DNA from: Flavobacteriaceae bacterium
Lineage (GTDB): Bacteria; Bacteroidota; Bacteroidia; Flavobacteriales; Weeksellaceae
DNA length: 64,000 nt
NCBI GenBank assembly: GCA_030538275.1
Contig: JAUNUH010000002.1
Span: 124,001 to 188,000, forward strand
Direction: 5' to 3'
A program made the translations under genes and the position numbers. How positions within the stretch are numbered: the first letter of the stretch is position 1; every line of letters begins with the position of its first letter. Positions 45,993-55,373 of the stretch are shown piece by piece. The notes below the pieces were generated by a model, which worked only from the letters and a program-made list of their open reading frames with translations, made no database searches and was not told the DNA's origin.

Positions 45993-46394
45993 ATGTTAAG
46001 CACTTTTTGCAATTATATTTATTTTCGTTTGGCTAAGGTCTATTACAGATGGGATGGCGAAGAAGCAGATACTGCAAGTATTGGTATTGCCATGCTTCTT
46101 TTTGCGTTATTAAATAATTGTATTATACTACTTCGCGTACTTATTTATGGGTATACACCTTTCTCTAATATTATAAAGAATTATATAGTATTTTTTTATT
46201 TAGGAGTTATTTTTGGGATTTTACAATTTGTCATTAAAGTTTATAAAGATTATCCCATTCAAAAAAATGAATGGAATAGGATACCTCAAAGCAAGGCAAG
46301 ACTACATACAATTTTAATTTATGTGATAGGATTTATTTTTATATTAGGGATACCAATATTGGTTTTTGGTAATTGGTGGTCATGGCATAAATGA
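45993..46394 (+). CDS. Membrane protein, probable immunity protein
   Basis: The 133-residue protein has three membrane spans (IGIAMLLFALLNNCIILLRV, IVFFYLGVIFGILQFVI, IYVIGFIFILGIPILVFG). I use the ATG at 45993; a TTG two codons earlier is possible. It lies 32 bases after the last toxin gene and ends the array. No family recognised. Confidence 0.65.
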   Translation: MLSTFCNYIYFRLAKVYYRWDGEEADTASIGIAMLLFALLNNCIILLRVLIYGYTPFSNIIKNYIVFFYLGVIFGILQFVIKVYKDYPIQKNEWNRIPQSKARLHTILIYVIGFIFILGIPILVFGNWWSWHK

Positions 46395-46633
46395 TGTTCC
46401 TTAAGAATAAATCTAAATAGATTAAGCTTTTCTTTCTTAATTATCTCAAAGGATACAAAGCTTCCACCTAATTGACATTAGAAAAAAATATTTAAAATTA
46501 AACGTATTAAATTTAACAATTTAATAAATAATAAATTAAATTTATCTTAATAATGAACAAAATCAAGATGATTGAGTGAAAAAGATATAAAAAAAGAAAA
46601 AGTAAATTCTTCTCAAATATAGAAGGTTTAAAC
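46395..46633. other. AT-rich gap between the last module and the IS remnant
   Basis: No coding frame, no clear hairpin. Very AT-rich. It marks the end of the toxin island. Confidence 0.4.
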
Positions 46634-47266
46634 TACTCCCCATTCTTTAAACCAATATTTTGTCAATAAAAGTTTTTTTATCCAAGAGAGTTCTCAATAA
46701 TTCAATATAGGAAAAAACCTCATTTAAAAGGTTTTTTCCGTATAGTGTTGAAGGTTGGTAACTCGTACTTTAAGCAGCATTTTCGTATCTGTTTATAGGT
46801 TTCATGCGCTTTCGCCTTTGGCTGTATAATACAGTGTACTTCGAGATAGGTATAGCAACTTGCACTGACTTCATACACTAAGTTTTTTGTGGTTTTTAAC
46901 CACCATTTCTTTAGGTTGATTTACAGTCCGGTTTTCCACAAGCTTTTTTTTAAAAAGTCCCGTTCTATTTCCAGTTTGCCAATCTTTGAATACAAGCTCT
47001 CCAACTCATGTTCCAGGCTTTCCTTTTTTTTCTTTCCAAACGCTTTTGAAGAGTTTTCCAAAAACTCTTTCTTCCATTTTGCAACTTGATTGGGTGACAC
47101 AGAAAACTTCTGTGCAATCTCTGCAGTTGTCATTTTTTCTCTGATAGCCCCCAAGGCAACTTGTGCCTTAAATCCAGGCTCGAATTTTCTTCTTTTTTGT
47201 CTCATCTCAATAGCTAATTTAATCATTATTTTTATCCTTAACTACCGGTCTGAATTTTGGGGAGTA
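46634..47266 (-). mobile_element. Internally deleted copy of the IS3-like element
   Basis: 633 bp in reverse orientation with the same ends as the copy at 32374-33678 (TACTCCCC... and ...GGGGAGTA). orfA is whole. orfB is cut from just after the codons for AKGES directly to the last dozen codons (KPINRYENAA-like), removing the DDE core. It could move only with a transposase supplied in trans. It sits between the toxin island and purH. Confidence 0.82.
46921..47226 (-). CDS. IS3-like transposase OrfA (deleted copy)
   Basis: 101 residues, about 90% the same as the other OrfA, with the same helix-turn-helix (AEIAQKFSVSPNQVAKWKKE). It is intact, but its orfB partner is missing. In IS3 elements free OrfA acts as a repressor of transposition, so it may dampen the other copy; inference. 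Confidence 0.85.
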   Translation of the reverse strand: MIKLAIEMRQKRRKFEPGFKAQVALGAIREKMTTAEIAQKFSVSPNQVAKWKKEFLENSSKAFGKKKKESLEHELESLYSKIGKLEIERDFLKKSLWKTGL

Positions 47267-47376
47267 TTATAGTTTGCTTGTACCAGTAATTTTCACTAAT
47301 TGCGCATCAACCAAGTACATTAAGTTTAAAAAATCTTTAATTCTTTGAACAAAATTACCCTTGAAAAATTAAAATA

Positions 47377-48888
47377 TCAATGCAAGAAATGACGCATTCC
47401 TGAAAATATCATCGGAATGTTGTGCTCATTGGCGGCATCAATACTTTCCTTGTCGCGCATGCTTCCTCCTGGTTGTATGATGGCTGTAATACCTTTTTCT
47501 GCCGCAAAATCAACCACATCCCGAAACGGAAAAAAAGCATCCGAAGCCAGTACCAATCCTTCGGTTTCTTTTTCCATAGCGCGTTCAATGGCTTGTTTGG
47601 CAGCCCAAATACGGTTGGTTTCACCTGTGCCTACGCCCAAGGCCTGCCTGTTTTTGGCAACTACAATCGCGTTGCTTTTCACATGTTTAATCACTTTTAA
47701 AGCAAAAATTAAATCTTCTTTTTGGCTCTCGGAAACGGATTTTTCTGTCACGGTTTGGAAATTTCTGGAAAAATCCCAATCTGAATCCTGTACCAGCAGC
47801 CCGCCATCTACCTGTACCAGTTGTATCTTGTCTTGTGGCAGGTGGGCGGCTTTGATCACTCTCAAGTTTTTCTTTTCACTTAGAATTTCCAAGGCTTCAT
47901 TATCAAAATCTGGCGCTACAACAATTTCCAAAAATATTTCATTACATTTTTTGGCTGCAGCTTTATCTAGCTTTTTATTAAATGCGACAATTCCGCCAAA
48001 AATAGAAATCGGATCACAATCATAAGCTTTTTGATAGGCTTTGGCCAAATTTTCATCCAAAGCCACACCGCAAGGTGTAGAATGTTTTACCGCACAGCAA
48101 GCGGTTTCGTCGAATTCAGAAACTACTTTCCAAGCGATATCAAGATCTCGTATATTATTGAAAGACAAATCTTTACCTTGAATTTGTGTAAAATTCTTTA
48201 ATGCACCCGAAGCGATTGTGTTTTCATAAAAAGCTGCAGATTGATGTGGATTTTCACCATAGCGCAAATCCATTTTTTTCTTATAAGAAATTGTATAATA
48301 AGGCATAAATTTCTCATTAGACAAGCTTTGCGCAATAGCTGCATCATAAGCAGATGTGAGATTGAAAACTTTTGCAGCTAAATATTTTCTCGTTTCGAGT
48401 GAGGTATCATTTTGATTTTCAATTTCTTGTCTTATTTTGTCATAATCATTTATATCGGTGATAACGATTACATCAAAAAAAGATTTGGCCGCAGCTCTCA
48501 GCATGGTTGGCCCGCCAATGTCAATAAATTCGGCTAATTCACTTAGTTCCAATTCTTTATCTGCATTTTCAAAGAAAGGATACAGATTTACCACGACCAT
48601 ATCAATAGTTGATATATTTTTGTCGGCAAGTGTCTGCATATCAGACGAGTTGGAGCGTCTAGCGAGGATTCCACCATGGATATTCGGGTGCAAAGTTTTT
48701 ACTCTACCGTCCAAAATTTCGGGAAAATTGGTAATATTTGAAACTTCAATTACTTGTATTCCATTGTCTTTCAAATGTTTGTAAGTTCCGCCGGTGGATG
48801 TGATTCTGTAATTTTTAGTTTGAAGAAATTGCGCAAATTCTACGATTCCTGTCTTGTCTGAAACGCTGAGCAGTGCTGTCTTTTGCAT
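47377..48888 (-). CDS. purH: Bifunctional AICAR formyltransferase / IMP cyclohydrolase
   Basis: 503 residues, full length. It catalyses the last two steps of purine synthesis. The N-terminal MGS-like cyclohydrolase domain starts ALLSVSDKTGIVEFA and contains ITSTGGTYKHL and GRVKTLHPNIHGGIL. The C-terminal transformylase contains CAVKHSTPCGVAL (catalytic Lys-His), SNAIVVAKN, GVGTGETNR and SDAFFPFRD. It is a conserved housekeeping gene bordering the toxin island. Confidence 0.98.
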   Translation of the reverse strand: MQKTALLSVSDKTGIVEFAQFLQTKNYRITSTGGTYKHLKDNGIQVIEVSNITNFPEILDGRVKTLHPNIHGGILARRSNSSDMQTLADKNISTIDMVVVNLYPFFENADKELELSELAEFIDIGGPTMLRAAAKSFFDVIVITDINDYDKIRQEIENQNDTSLETRKYLAAKVFNLTSAYDAAIAQSLSNEKFMPYYTISYKKKMDLRYGENPHQSAAFYENTIASGALKNFTQIQGKDLSFNNIRDLDIAWKVVSEFDETACCAVKHSTPCGVALDENLAKAYQKAYDCDPISIFGGIVAFNKKLDKAAAKKCNEIFLEIVVAPDFDNEALEILSEKKNLRVIKAAHLPQDKIQLVQVDGGLLVQDSDWDFSRNFQTVTEKSVSESQKEDLIFALKVIKHVKSNAIVVAKNRQALGVGTGETNRIWAAKQAIERAMEKETEGLVLASDAFFPFRDVVDFAAEKGITAIIQPGGSMRDKESIDAANEHNIPMIFSGMRHFLH

Positions 48889-49005
48889 AAAATTATTTTT
48901 GCTTTTTATAGTATGATTGAAAGCCCGTAAATTTACAGAAATTTGTTCAATCCCGCATAAATAACTTGTATTTGATTAATCTGTTTATAAAGTAGAAGAT
49001 GAAAA

Positions 49006-49914
49006 ATGAAAGAATTTGAGGTTCCTATTTGTCCCATTCAGCCTGTTTGGCGTTACCAAGATGTTGTGGTAGATGTTTTGCGCGAAGATTTGAATCATCC
49101 CTTGATTCAGGGAAATAAATTCAGAAAATTAAAATATAATTTATTAGAGGCAAAGCATCAGCAAAAAACCAGTTTATTAACTTTTGGTGGAGCCTATTCG
49201 AATCATATTCTAGCGGTTGCGGCAGCAGGAAAAGCCTTTGGTTTTTCTACGCATGGGTTCATTAGGGGTGATGAGTTGGCGTCTAGACCTAGAAACCCGA
49301 CTTTGAGATCGGCAGAGCAGCTCGGCATGAAGTTGGAATTTGTTACGCGCGAGGAATACCGAGCCAAAGGGAGCGCTTCTTTTATCCAAAAAATAAAAAA
49401 AAACTATCCTAATGCGTATATTTTGCCAGAAGGTGGAACGAATGAATTGGCGGTAAAAGGCTGTGAAGAGATTTTGGATGAGCGAACTCGTGATTATGAT
49501 TTTATATGTGTGGCGGTGGGAACAGGTGGCACAATTTCGGGAATAATTCGTAAAAGTGAAGCGCATCAGAAGGTTTTAGGTTTTCCGGCTTTGAAAGATT
49601 CTGAATTTTTGAAAAATGAGATTGCAAAGTTTAGCTATCGAAAGAATTATGAATTTGTTAACGCTTATCATTTTGGTGGATACGCAAAAAATTCTGCAGA
49701 ATTGGTTAAATTTGTCAGCGATTTCTATACAGAAACTGGAATTTTGATTGAACCCGTGTACACAGGAAAGTTGTTTTTTGGTTTAAGAGATTTGTTGCAA
49801 AATTCTTTTTTTGCTTCCAAAGCTCGAATTTTGGCTGTGCACACAGGTGGTTTACAGGGTGTTGTCGGTTGGAATGAAAAGTATGGAAATTTGAATAATT
49901 TAATAAAAAGATGA
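49006..49914 (+). CDS. PLP-dependent ACC deaminase / D-cysteine desulfhydrase family protein
   Basis: A 302-residue fold-type II PLP enzyme. The PLP lysine lies in IQGNKFRKLKYNLLEA, the conserved YSNH is in GGAYSNHILAVAAAGKAFG, and the phosphate loop is VAVGTGGTISGII. The substrate (D-cysteine, ACC or another amino acid) cannot be fixed from the sequence; D-cysteine desulfhydration is the commoner role in bacteria. The next gene starts 4 bases before its stop, so they are coupled. Confidence 0.9.
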   Translation: MKEFEVPICPIQPVWRYQDVVVDVLREDLNHPLIQGNKFRKLKYNLLEAKHQQKTSLLTFGGAYSNHILAVAAAGKAFGFSTHGFIRGDELASRPRNPTLRSAEQLGMKLEFVTREEYRAKGSASFIQKIKKNYPNAYILPEGGTNELAVKGCEEILDERTRDYDFICVAVGTGGTISGIIRKSEAHQKVLGFPALKDSEFLKNEIAKFSYRKNYEFVNAYHFGGYAKNSAELVKFVSDFYTETGILIEPVYTGKLFFGLRDLLQNSFFASKARILAVHTGGLQGVVGWNEKYGNLNNLIKR

Positions 49915-50933
49915 GAATATTATTGCTTTTCACCATTTTTATCAGTGTAATACTTCAAGGACAAAGTGAACGCGAAGTCGATTATATTCGAAAACATGCT
50001 TGGATGGCGGTGGATGAAATGCATTTATACAAGATTCCGGCGAGTATTACTTTGGCGCAGGGAATTTTGGAAACCGGTGGCGGGCAGTCGCGTTTGGCAG
50101 AGCAAGCCAATAATCATTTTGGAATAAAATGTAAAAATGAATGGACGGGGCCTAGCATTACGCACGATGATGATGCTGTGGGTGAGTGCTTTAGAAAATA
50201 TAATTCGGTAAAAGAAAGTTATCGGGATCATTCCAAATTTTTGGCTGAAAGACCCTATTATCGTAAATTATTTGATTTGCCTTTGACAGATTATAAGGCT
50301 TGGGCACATGGACTGAAAAAGGCTGGATATGCTACCAATCCGCGATATGCGCATATTTTGATTTCGAAAATAGAGGGTCATAAATTGAATGAATTTGATG
50401 TGATTGAACGCGAGCAGGTGTATGATAAATTGGTGCATTTGTATGGGCCGGTAGATCGTGCAATGGTTGATCCTGATTATAAAGAGGTGAAAATAGCAGC
50501 TTCTGAGCCCAAAACTGCCACGAAATCTGTTCCTCAGGAAACTAAAACCATGGAGGTGCCCAAGCGAGAGATTAGCCCACGTGCACGTGTGATGCGTCAC
50601 CCGATTGGTCGTGAGTATATAGTTGTAAATCAAGGCGAAACATTGAGTCAGATTGCAAGAGCTTATGATATATCTGTTGAGAAATTGATGGATTATAATG
50701 AATTGAATCGTCCGGAAGAATTGCGTGCAAATCAATTTTTGTTTTTTGCGAAGAAGAAAAATAGCGGTTCTAAAAAGTTTTATAAAGTAGAAAAAGGAGA
50801 TAATTTATATTTGATTGCGCAAAAAAATGGCATTAAAATGAATCAATTGTTGCGCAGAAATCGAATAGACGATACATACAAGCCAGAAGTAGGAGAGACC
50901 ATGTACTTGCGCGGCAGAAAACCTAGAAAATAA
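49911..50933 (+). CDS. Peptidoglycan glucosaminidase (GH73) with two LysM domains
   Basis: The 340-residue protein has a signal peptide (1-18, ILQGQ). A mannosyl-glycoprotein endo-beta-N-acetylglucosaminidase domain (25-160) has catalytic Glu in [24 protein letters not shown] and the [14 protein letters not shown] helix. After a linker come two LysM modules (about 234-275, [19 protein letters not shown]; about 288-335, [19 protein letters not shown]) that bind peptidoglycan. It cuts glycan strands in the periplasm. The stop overlaps the hemL ATG by one base (TAATG). Confidence 0.93.
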   Translation: MRILLLFTIFISVILQGQSEREVDYIRKHAWMAVDEMHLYKIPASITLAQGILETGGGQSRLAEQANNHFGIKCKNEWTGPSITHDDDAVGECFRKYNSVKESYRDHSKFLAERPYYRKLFDLPLTDYKAWAHGLKKAGYATNPRYAHILISKIEGHKLNEFDVIEREQVYDKLVHLYGPVDRAMVDPDYKEVKIAASEPKTATKSVPQETKTMEVPKREISPRARVMRHPIGREYIVVNQGETLSQIARAYDISVEKLMDYNELNRPEELRANQFLFFAKKKNSGSKKFYKVEKGDNLYLIAQKNGIKMNQLLRRNRIDDTYKPEVGETMYLRGRKPRK

Positions 50934-52213
50934 TGAGATATCAAAGAAGTAGTGCTTTGTTTGCAGAGGCACAAATTTATTTGCCTGGCGGTGTTAATTC
51001 ACCGGTGAGAGCTTTTAAAGGAATTGGTGGAACGCCAATTTTTATAGAAAAAGCAAAAGGTGCCTATATGTATGATGCAGATGGAAACGATTATGTAGAT
51101 TTCATCAATTCATGGGGGCCAATGATTCTGGGGCATGCGCATCCCCGTGTTACACAGGCTATAATAGAGCAGGTCGAAAAAGGCACTTCATATGGAACCC
51201 CTACCGAATTGGAAACCGAAATTGCCAAATTGGTGGTTGAAAGCGTACCTGGAATAGATATGGTACGATTTGTAAACTCTGGAACAGAGGCATGTATGAG
51301 CGCGATACGATTGGCCAGAGGATTTACTGGAAGGGATAAAATTATCAAATTTGCAGGTTGCTATCATGGGCATTCAGATTCCTTTTTGATAGAAGCCGGA
51401 AGCGGTGTTGCTACTTTTGGCAAACCCAATTTTCCTGGTGTAACACAAGGCACGGCCAAAGATACATTGTTGGCGAATTATAATGATTTGGAAAATGTAA
51501 AAGCCATTTTTGAACAAAATTCTAGTGAAATTGCCGCATTGATTTTAGAACCTGTTGCTGGAAATATGGGTTGTATTCCGCCGCAGGAAGGGTTTTTGGA
51601 AGGATTGCGTGAATTGTGTACACAGCATGGTGCTTTGTTGATTTTTGATGAGGTGATGACCGGTTTTCGTTTGGCGATGGGCGGCGCGCAGGAATTATTT
51701 GGAATTCAGGCAGATTTGGTGACTTTTGGTAAAGTGATTGGCGGCGGATTGCCGGTAGGTGCCTTTGCCGGAAGAAAAGAAATCATGGAATATTTGGCAC
51801 CGATAGGCCCTGTATATCAAGCAGGTACATTAAGTGGAAATCCATTGGCGATGCGCGCAGGATTGACAACCTTACAGATTTTGAAAGAAAATCCAGAGTA
51901 TTTTGAAAAAGTAAATCAGAGCACTTTGGCATTGGGGGAAGAGATTAACAACATTTTGATAGAAAAAGGAATTGCGCATCAAATTAATTTGATTGGATCT
52001 ATGTTGTCGGTGTTTTTCACGGAAACGGATGTTAATGATTTTGAGACGGCCAAAACAGCACATAATTCGAATTTTAATAAATTTTATCATCATTTATTGC
52101 AAAATGGCGTATATTTGCCACCCAGTTCTTTTGAAACCTGGTTTATAAGTACGGCCATAGGCTATGATGAGATAGAAAGGACGCTTTCTGCGATAGAAGG
52201 TTTTGAAGTTTAA
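50933..52213 (+). CDS. hemL: Glutamate-1-semialdehyde 2,1-aminomutase
   Basis: The 426-residue fold-type I PLP enzyme makes 5-aminolevulinate for heme synthesis. It is recognisable by the start [61 protein letters not shown] and the PLP lysine in [16 protein letters not shown]. Length is typical. It is coupled to the glucosaminidase gene by a one-base overlap. The tandem tRNA-like units begin 20 bases after its stop. Confidence 0.97.
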   Translation: MRYQRSSALFAEAQIYLPGGVNSPVRAFKGIGGTPIFIEKAKGAYMYDADGNDYVDFINSWGPMILGHAHPRVTQAIIEQVEKGTSYGTPTELETEIAKLVVESVPGIDMVRFVNSGTEACMSAIRLARGFTGRDKIIKFAGCYHGHSDSFLIEAGSGVATFGKPNFPGVTQGTAKDTLLANYNDLENVKAIFEQNSSEIAALILEPVAGNMGCIPPQEGFLEGLRELCTQHGALLIFDEVMTGFRLAMGGAQELFGIQADLVTFGKVIGGGLPVGAFAGRKEIMEYLAPIGPVYQAGTLSGNPLAMRAGLTTLQILKENPEYFEKVNQSTLALGEEINNILIEKGIAHQINLIGSMLSVFFTETDVNDFETAKTAHNSNFNKFYHHLLQNGVYLPPSSFETWFISTAIGYDEIERTLSAIEGFEV

Positions 52214-52228
52214 ATCTTGTCTATCGAT

Positions 52229-52236
52229 TAGAATTG
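52229..52236 (+). promoter_or_regulatory. Possible -7 box for the tRNA array
   Basis: TAGAATTG, one mismatch from TAnnTTTG, with TTTG at 52202-52205. It precedes unit 1 only. Units 2 and 3 have AGGAAATTG at this point instead, so transcription probably starts before unit 1. Confidence 0.35.
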
Positions 52237-52370
52237 AAATAAAATGGGGGATTGGCGTCCCGAATGGTCGGGACTAGCGTACTTGCAAGACATGCAAGGA
52301 AATTGAAATAAAATGGGGGATTGGCGTCCCGAATAGTCGGGACTAGCGTACTTGCATGGCATGCAAGGAA
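52233..52370 (+). repeat. Two tandem half-tRNA units upstream of tRNA-Ala
   Basis: Two 69-bp units (from 52233 and 52302) repeat the segment that precedes and forms the 5' half of the tRNA-Ala gene: ATTGAAATAAAATGGGGGAT, D-stem, and the anticodon arm, ending GCAAGG. In both, the D-loop is replaced by the hairpin TCCCGAAT(G/A)GTCGGGA. Unit 2 keeps the ATGGCAT anticodon loop; unit 1 has AAGACAT. Neither has a T-arm or 3' acceptor strand, so neither is a working tRNA. Confidence 0.85.
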
Positions 52371-52383
52371 ATTGAAATAAAAT

Positions 52384-52460
52384 GGGGGATTGGCGCAGCT
52401 GGCTAGCGCGCTTGCATGGCATGCAAGAGGTCACGGGTTCGAATCCCGTATTCTCCACCA
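52384..52460 (+). tRNA. tRNA-Ala(GGC)
   Basis: 77 nt with encoded CCA. Acceptor GGGGGAT/ATTCTCC (with G-T pairs), D-arm GCGC-AGCTGGCTA-GCGC, anticodon arm CTTGC-ATGGCAT-GCAAG with anticodon GGC, and T-arm ACGGG-TTCGAAT-CCCGT. It reads GCC/GCU alanine codons. It is the third and only complete member of a 69-bp tandem series. Confidence 0.95.
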
Positions 52461-52471
52461 TTTATACTTTT

Positions 52472-52498
52472 AAACCTCTGTTGATTAGGGGTTTTTTT
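52472..52498 (+). terminator. Terminator of the tRNA transcript
   Basis: AAACCTC (52472-52478) pairs with GGGGTTT (52488-52494), then T-run. Confidence 0.7.
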
Positions 52499-52599
52499 AT
52501 TTTAGAGAATGCTCAGGTTGATTTTTGAATTTTATTTGCTTGTATTTTGAAATCTTTTCAAAACGAAATTGAGCTAATAAAGAAAATCAGACTTTTAAT

Positions 52600-52688
52600 C
52601 GTTTACATTCGAATTCATACCACTCACTAAATATTTCTTATCGTTCAAACTTTTTCTGGATAATGAAAGAAAAGTCGATTTATCTTTG
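52600..52688 (+). promoter_or_regulatory. Upstream region of candidate small RNA A
   Basis: CGTTTAC at 52600, AATTCATAC at +12, a second CGTT at +42, and the -7 box TATCTTTG at +81 (52681-52688). The same elements occur at offsets 0, +12, +41 and +81 in the region from 58536. Apart from this and the terminators, 52461-53024 holds no gene. Confidence 0.5.
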
Positions 52689-52691
52689 TCT

Positions 52692-52768
52692 TCAATTCAA
52701 TTCAGAAAATTGATAATCAACCTAGATTTATAAAGAAAGCCGGCTTGATGTTTCGAGCCGGTTTTTTA
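52692..52768 (+). ncRNA. Candidate small RNA A
   Basis: About 77 bases between a perfect -7 box and a terminator hairpin AAGCCGGCT (52737-52745) / AGCCGGTTT (52756-52764) with a T-run. It contains no start codon with a reasonable frame. Its architecture matches candidate B at 58628-58708. No known RNA family is recognised. Confidence 0.4.
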
Positions 52769-53024
52769 TTAATTTTCAAACTGATACATATTCAAAAAAA
52801 GTCAGTTTTATATCTGAATTTTTCCTTGGTAAAATTAGGTTTAAACACCTAAAAAAAGTTTTAAAAAAGAATTATTCAAATTAAATTTAACTTTCCACAG
52901 GAATATTTTTTGAATTTATTTTATTTTTATAATCATATATATAATTGTTAATCAATGAAATAAATTTCATGTTAAGGTGGTGTTAAGGTATAGTCTTATC
53001 ATTTATTAAAGATTTATTTTCAAA

Positions 53025-53053
53025 TTTGTTAGACGCAATTAAAACTATTTTTG
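53025..53053 (+). promoter_or_regulatory. Promoter of the T9SS gene, next to the start codon
   Basis: TTTG (53025-53028), 17 bases, TATTTTTG (53046-53053). The ATG is at 53057, only 4 bases after the box begins to end, so the message may be leaderless. Confidence 0.6.
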
Positions 53054-53056
53054 AAA

Positions 53057-55351
53057 ATGAAAAAAACTTTATTCTACTACGTTTTGGGAATGTGTTTATT
53101 AAGTTCATTTCCTATGCTTTTGGGTCAAAATTTCAATTTGAATCGAAATTTTTCCGAAAAACCAATGCAAAATTTGCAGGCCGTTTTATATGAAAATCCG
53201 TTTGCTTTTGGTGAATTTAACCCTTGGAATCCCGTTAACCTTGCCGCTTGTTCTTTTACCAATCCGGGGAATTTTCAGAATGGCTTCAGTTTCGCAGCTC
53301 ATTTGAACCGCCGAATATTTGCTGATATAGACATACAAGGCGGAACTAGTTTGACTTTAAATCAAGTTAAAATAAAAGCCTTGACTTATTACGACTTTCA
53401 AGAAGTTGATTTTTCCGTTCATCTAGACAACGCCGGTGGGGTTGGAACTATGATCACCGAACAGAATGGGGTTGTTCCAACGAGTATCAGCTATCAAGGC
53501 GAGTATAATGATTACCATTTTTATGAAATTGTACTTGACATTAATCCGATTATTCTATCTGCACCTTCGAGTTCCAATGCTAAGTTTTGGATAGGTTTCA
53601 GCGGAAGAAATAATGTTGAAGCAAATTCTTATATCGAAGTTTCTAATGCCCAAGTTGTTGGACTTGGCGTATGGAGAAAGGATAATGATTTGTGGACTTA
53701 TGATCCCACGTACGAGATGGCTTATGAATTCAATGGAAATTGTGAAGATCTTTTGTGTGAAGCGCCTAGCATTGAATTGAATACCATCGAATCCTGTTCT
53801 ACCGGAAAATTTGATGTAGAAATATCACTTGTTGATTTGGGCAGCTCAAACTCAGTTACAATTAATGATAATTCTGGTAATCAACATGTTTTTAATGATT
53901 TAGGGTCGATAACCTTTGGTCCGTATGATTCTGGAGAACCTGCTCATTTCACGATTACAGGAGATGATTTAGAATGTAACTATGAATTGAATACAACTGT
54001 AAACTGCCCGATTTGGAACGACGAATGCTCGGGAGCAATTTTTGTTGAAGTAGAGTCTGGAGTTACCGCACCTACCCTCTGGAAAAATGCAAGCCTGCTC
54101 GACGCAACGGATTCTGGAATTACCACAAGTACCTGTTTTGTAGGCGGATATGCAGATGACGATGTGTGGTTTTCATTTGTAGCCACTCAACCCGATATGT
54201 TTATTTCTATGTGGGAGCAATATTTTGACAGCGTCGTTCAACTTTTTCAAGGAACCTGTGATTCTTTGGTGGCTGTTGCTTGCGCAGACAGTTATAATTA
54301 TCCCCACACCACGATAGTTGCTCAAGGATTGAATGTGGGTGAAACCTATTATTTCAGGGTCTATTCCTATGGTTCGTATATACCAGATGTCCCCTACTTC
54401 AAAGTAGCGGTTTGGGATGCTGGCTGTACTACAGCAACTTACACAATAAATCCCGTTGCCGATTGTGAAAGCAATCAATATTCGGTAGAAATAGAAGTTA
54501 CTGATTTAGGATCTTCGGAGACCTTAGGAATTTCTGATGGGATAATCACCCAAACGATTACAAATACCGGTGTTTTCACATTTGGTCCCTACGATTCCGG
54601 AACCCAGGTTGAATTTGATTTTACGGCTGAAAACGAAGCTTGTAATATGACAGATTCGATAACTTTTATTTGTCCGCCGATAAATGATGAATGTGATTCT
54701 GCTATTGCCGTAGCAATTGAATATAATGTAACCAGCCCAAGCCTTTGGACGCAAGCCACTGTGGGAGGTGCTACCTATTCTGGAATCCCTGCTCGGGCTT
54801 GTGATAACTGGACAGGAAACTCCAACGATGATGTTTGGTTTTCTTTTGTCGCGACCGGAACAGAAGTAAATTTAACTCTGTTGGAAGAAAATTTTGACGG
54901 AATAATTGAATTGTTTGAAAATGAATGTGATGCCTTGGTTTCCTTAGGTTGTTCAGATACTTATGATATCAATGGTCCACCGTTAAATCATTTGGAAGGG
55001 ACAGGATTAACTATTGGAAATACGTATTATTTCCGGGTTTATTCCTATAGTTCAACTCCTGCTTCCAATCCGCTTTTCAATGTGGCTGTGTGGACACCTG
55101 ACTCAATGAATGTTGTTGATTTACAAGAGAATAAGCTTGTAACACTATTTCCTAATCCCGTTATTTCCCAATTGAATATTAAGGGAATTGATGTGAGTGA
55201 AGTCAAAATTTTTGACGCACAGGGAAGGCAGGTTCTAAATCAGTCCAACAAAAATCAAATCGATATGAATAGCTTAGCACCGGGAATTTATTTCATACAA
55301 ATCAAGGACAAAACCGGAAAAGTCTATAGTGAGAAACTACTGAAAAAATAA
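53057..55351 (+). CDS. T9SS cargo with duplicated beta-sandwich modules
   Basis: The 764-residue secreted protein starts at ATG 53057 (a TTG two codons earlier lies in the promoter). Signal peptide 1 to about 24 (FPMLLGQ). The N-terminal region is unassigned. Then come two copies of an Ig-like plus pre-peptidase-type pair: CSTGKFDVEISLVDLGSSNS with NDECSGAIFVEVESG and DDDVWFSFVATQ, and later QYSVEIEVTDLGSSET with NDECDSAIAVAIEYN and NDDVWFSFVATG. The Type IX sorting tail is LFPNPVISQLNIKG to SEKLLKK. Many Cys residues suggest disulphides. Function unknown, probably an adhesin-like surface protein. Confidence 0.88.
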   Translation: MKKTLFYYVLGMCLLSSFPMLLGQNFNLNRNFSEKPMQNLQAVLYENPFAFGEFNPWNPVNLAACSFTNPGNFQNGFSFAAHLNRRIFADIDIQGGTSLTLNQVKIKALTYYDFQEVDFSVHLDNAGGVGTMITEQNGVVPTSISYQGEYNDYHFYEIVLDINPIILSAPSSSNAKFWIGFSGRNNVEANSYIEVSNAQVVGLGVWRKDNDLWTYDPTYEMAYEFNGNCEDLLCEAPSIELNTIESCSTGKFDVEISLVDLGSSNSVTINDNSGNQHVFNDLGSITFGPYDSGEPAHFTITGDDLECNYELNTTVNCPIWNDECSGAIFVEVESGVTAPTLWKNASLLDATDSGITTSTCFVGGYADDDVWFSFVATQPDMFISMWEQYFDSVVQLFQGTCDSLVAVACADSYNYPHTTIVAQGLNVGETYYFRVYSYGSYIPDVPYFKVAVWDAGCTTATYTINPVADCESNQYSVEIEVTDLGSSETLGISDGIITQTITNTGVFTFGPYDSGTQVEFDFTAENEACNMTDSITFICPPINDECDSAIAVAIEYNVTSPSLWTQATVGGATYSGIPARACDNWTGNSNDDVWFSFVATGTEVNLTLLEENFDGIIELFENECDALVSLGCSDTYDINGPPLNHLEGTGLTIGNTYYFRVYSYSSTPASNPLFNVAVWTPDSMNVVDLQENKLVTLFPNPVISQLNIKGIDVSEVKIFDAQGRQVLNQSNKNQIDMNSLAPGIYFIQIKDKTGKVYSEKLLKK

Positions 55352-55373
55352 TTTCTAAAATAGAAATCCTTCA

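Noticed and set aside
52246..52369. Two extra tRNA-Ala genes
   Set aside because: Both lack the T-arm and 3' acceptor strand and have a hairpin in place of the D-loop.
52228..52461. Minus-strand ORF of 77 codons with repeats (QSPILFQF three times)
   Set aside because: It is the reverse strand of the tRNA-Ala gene and its tandem half copies; the repeats are the 69-base unit. A classic false gene over a tRNA.
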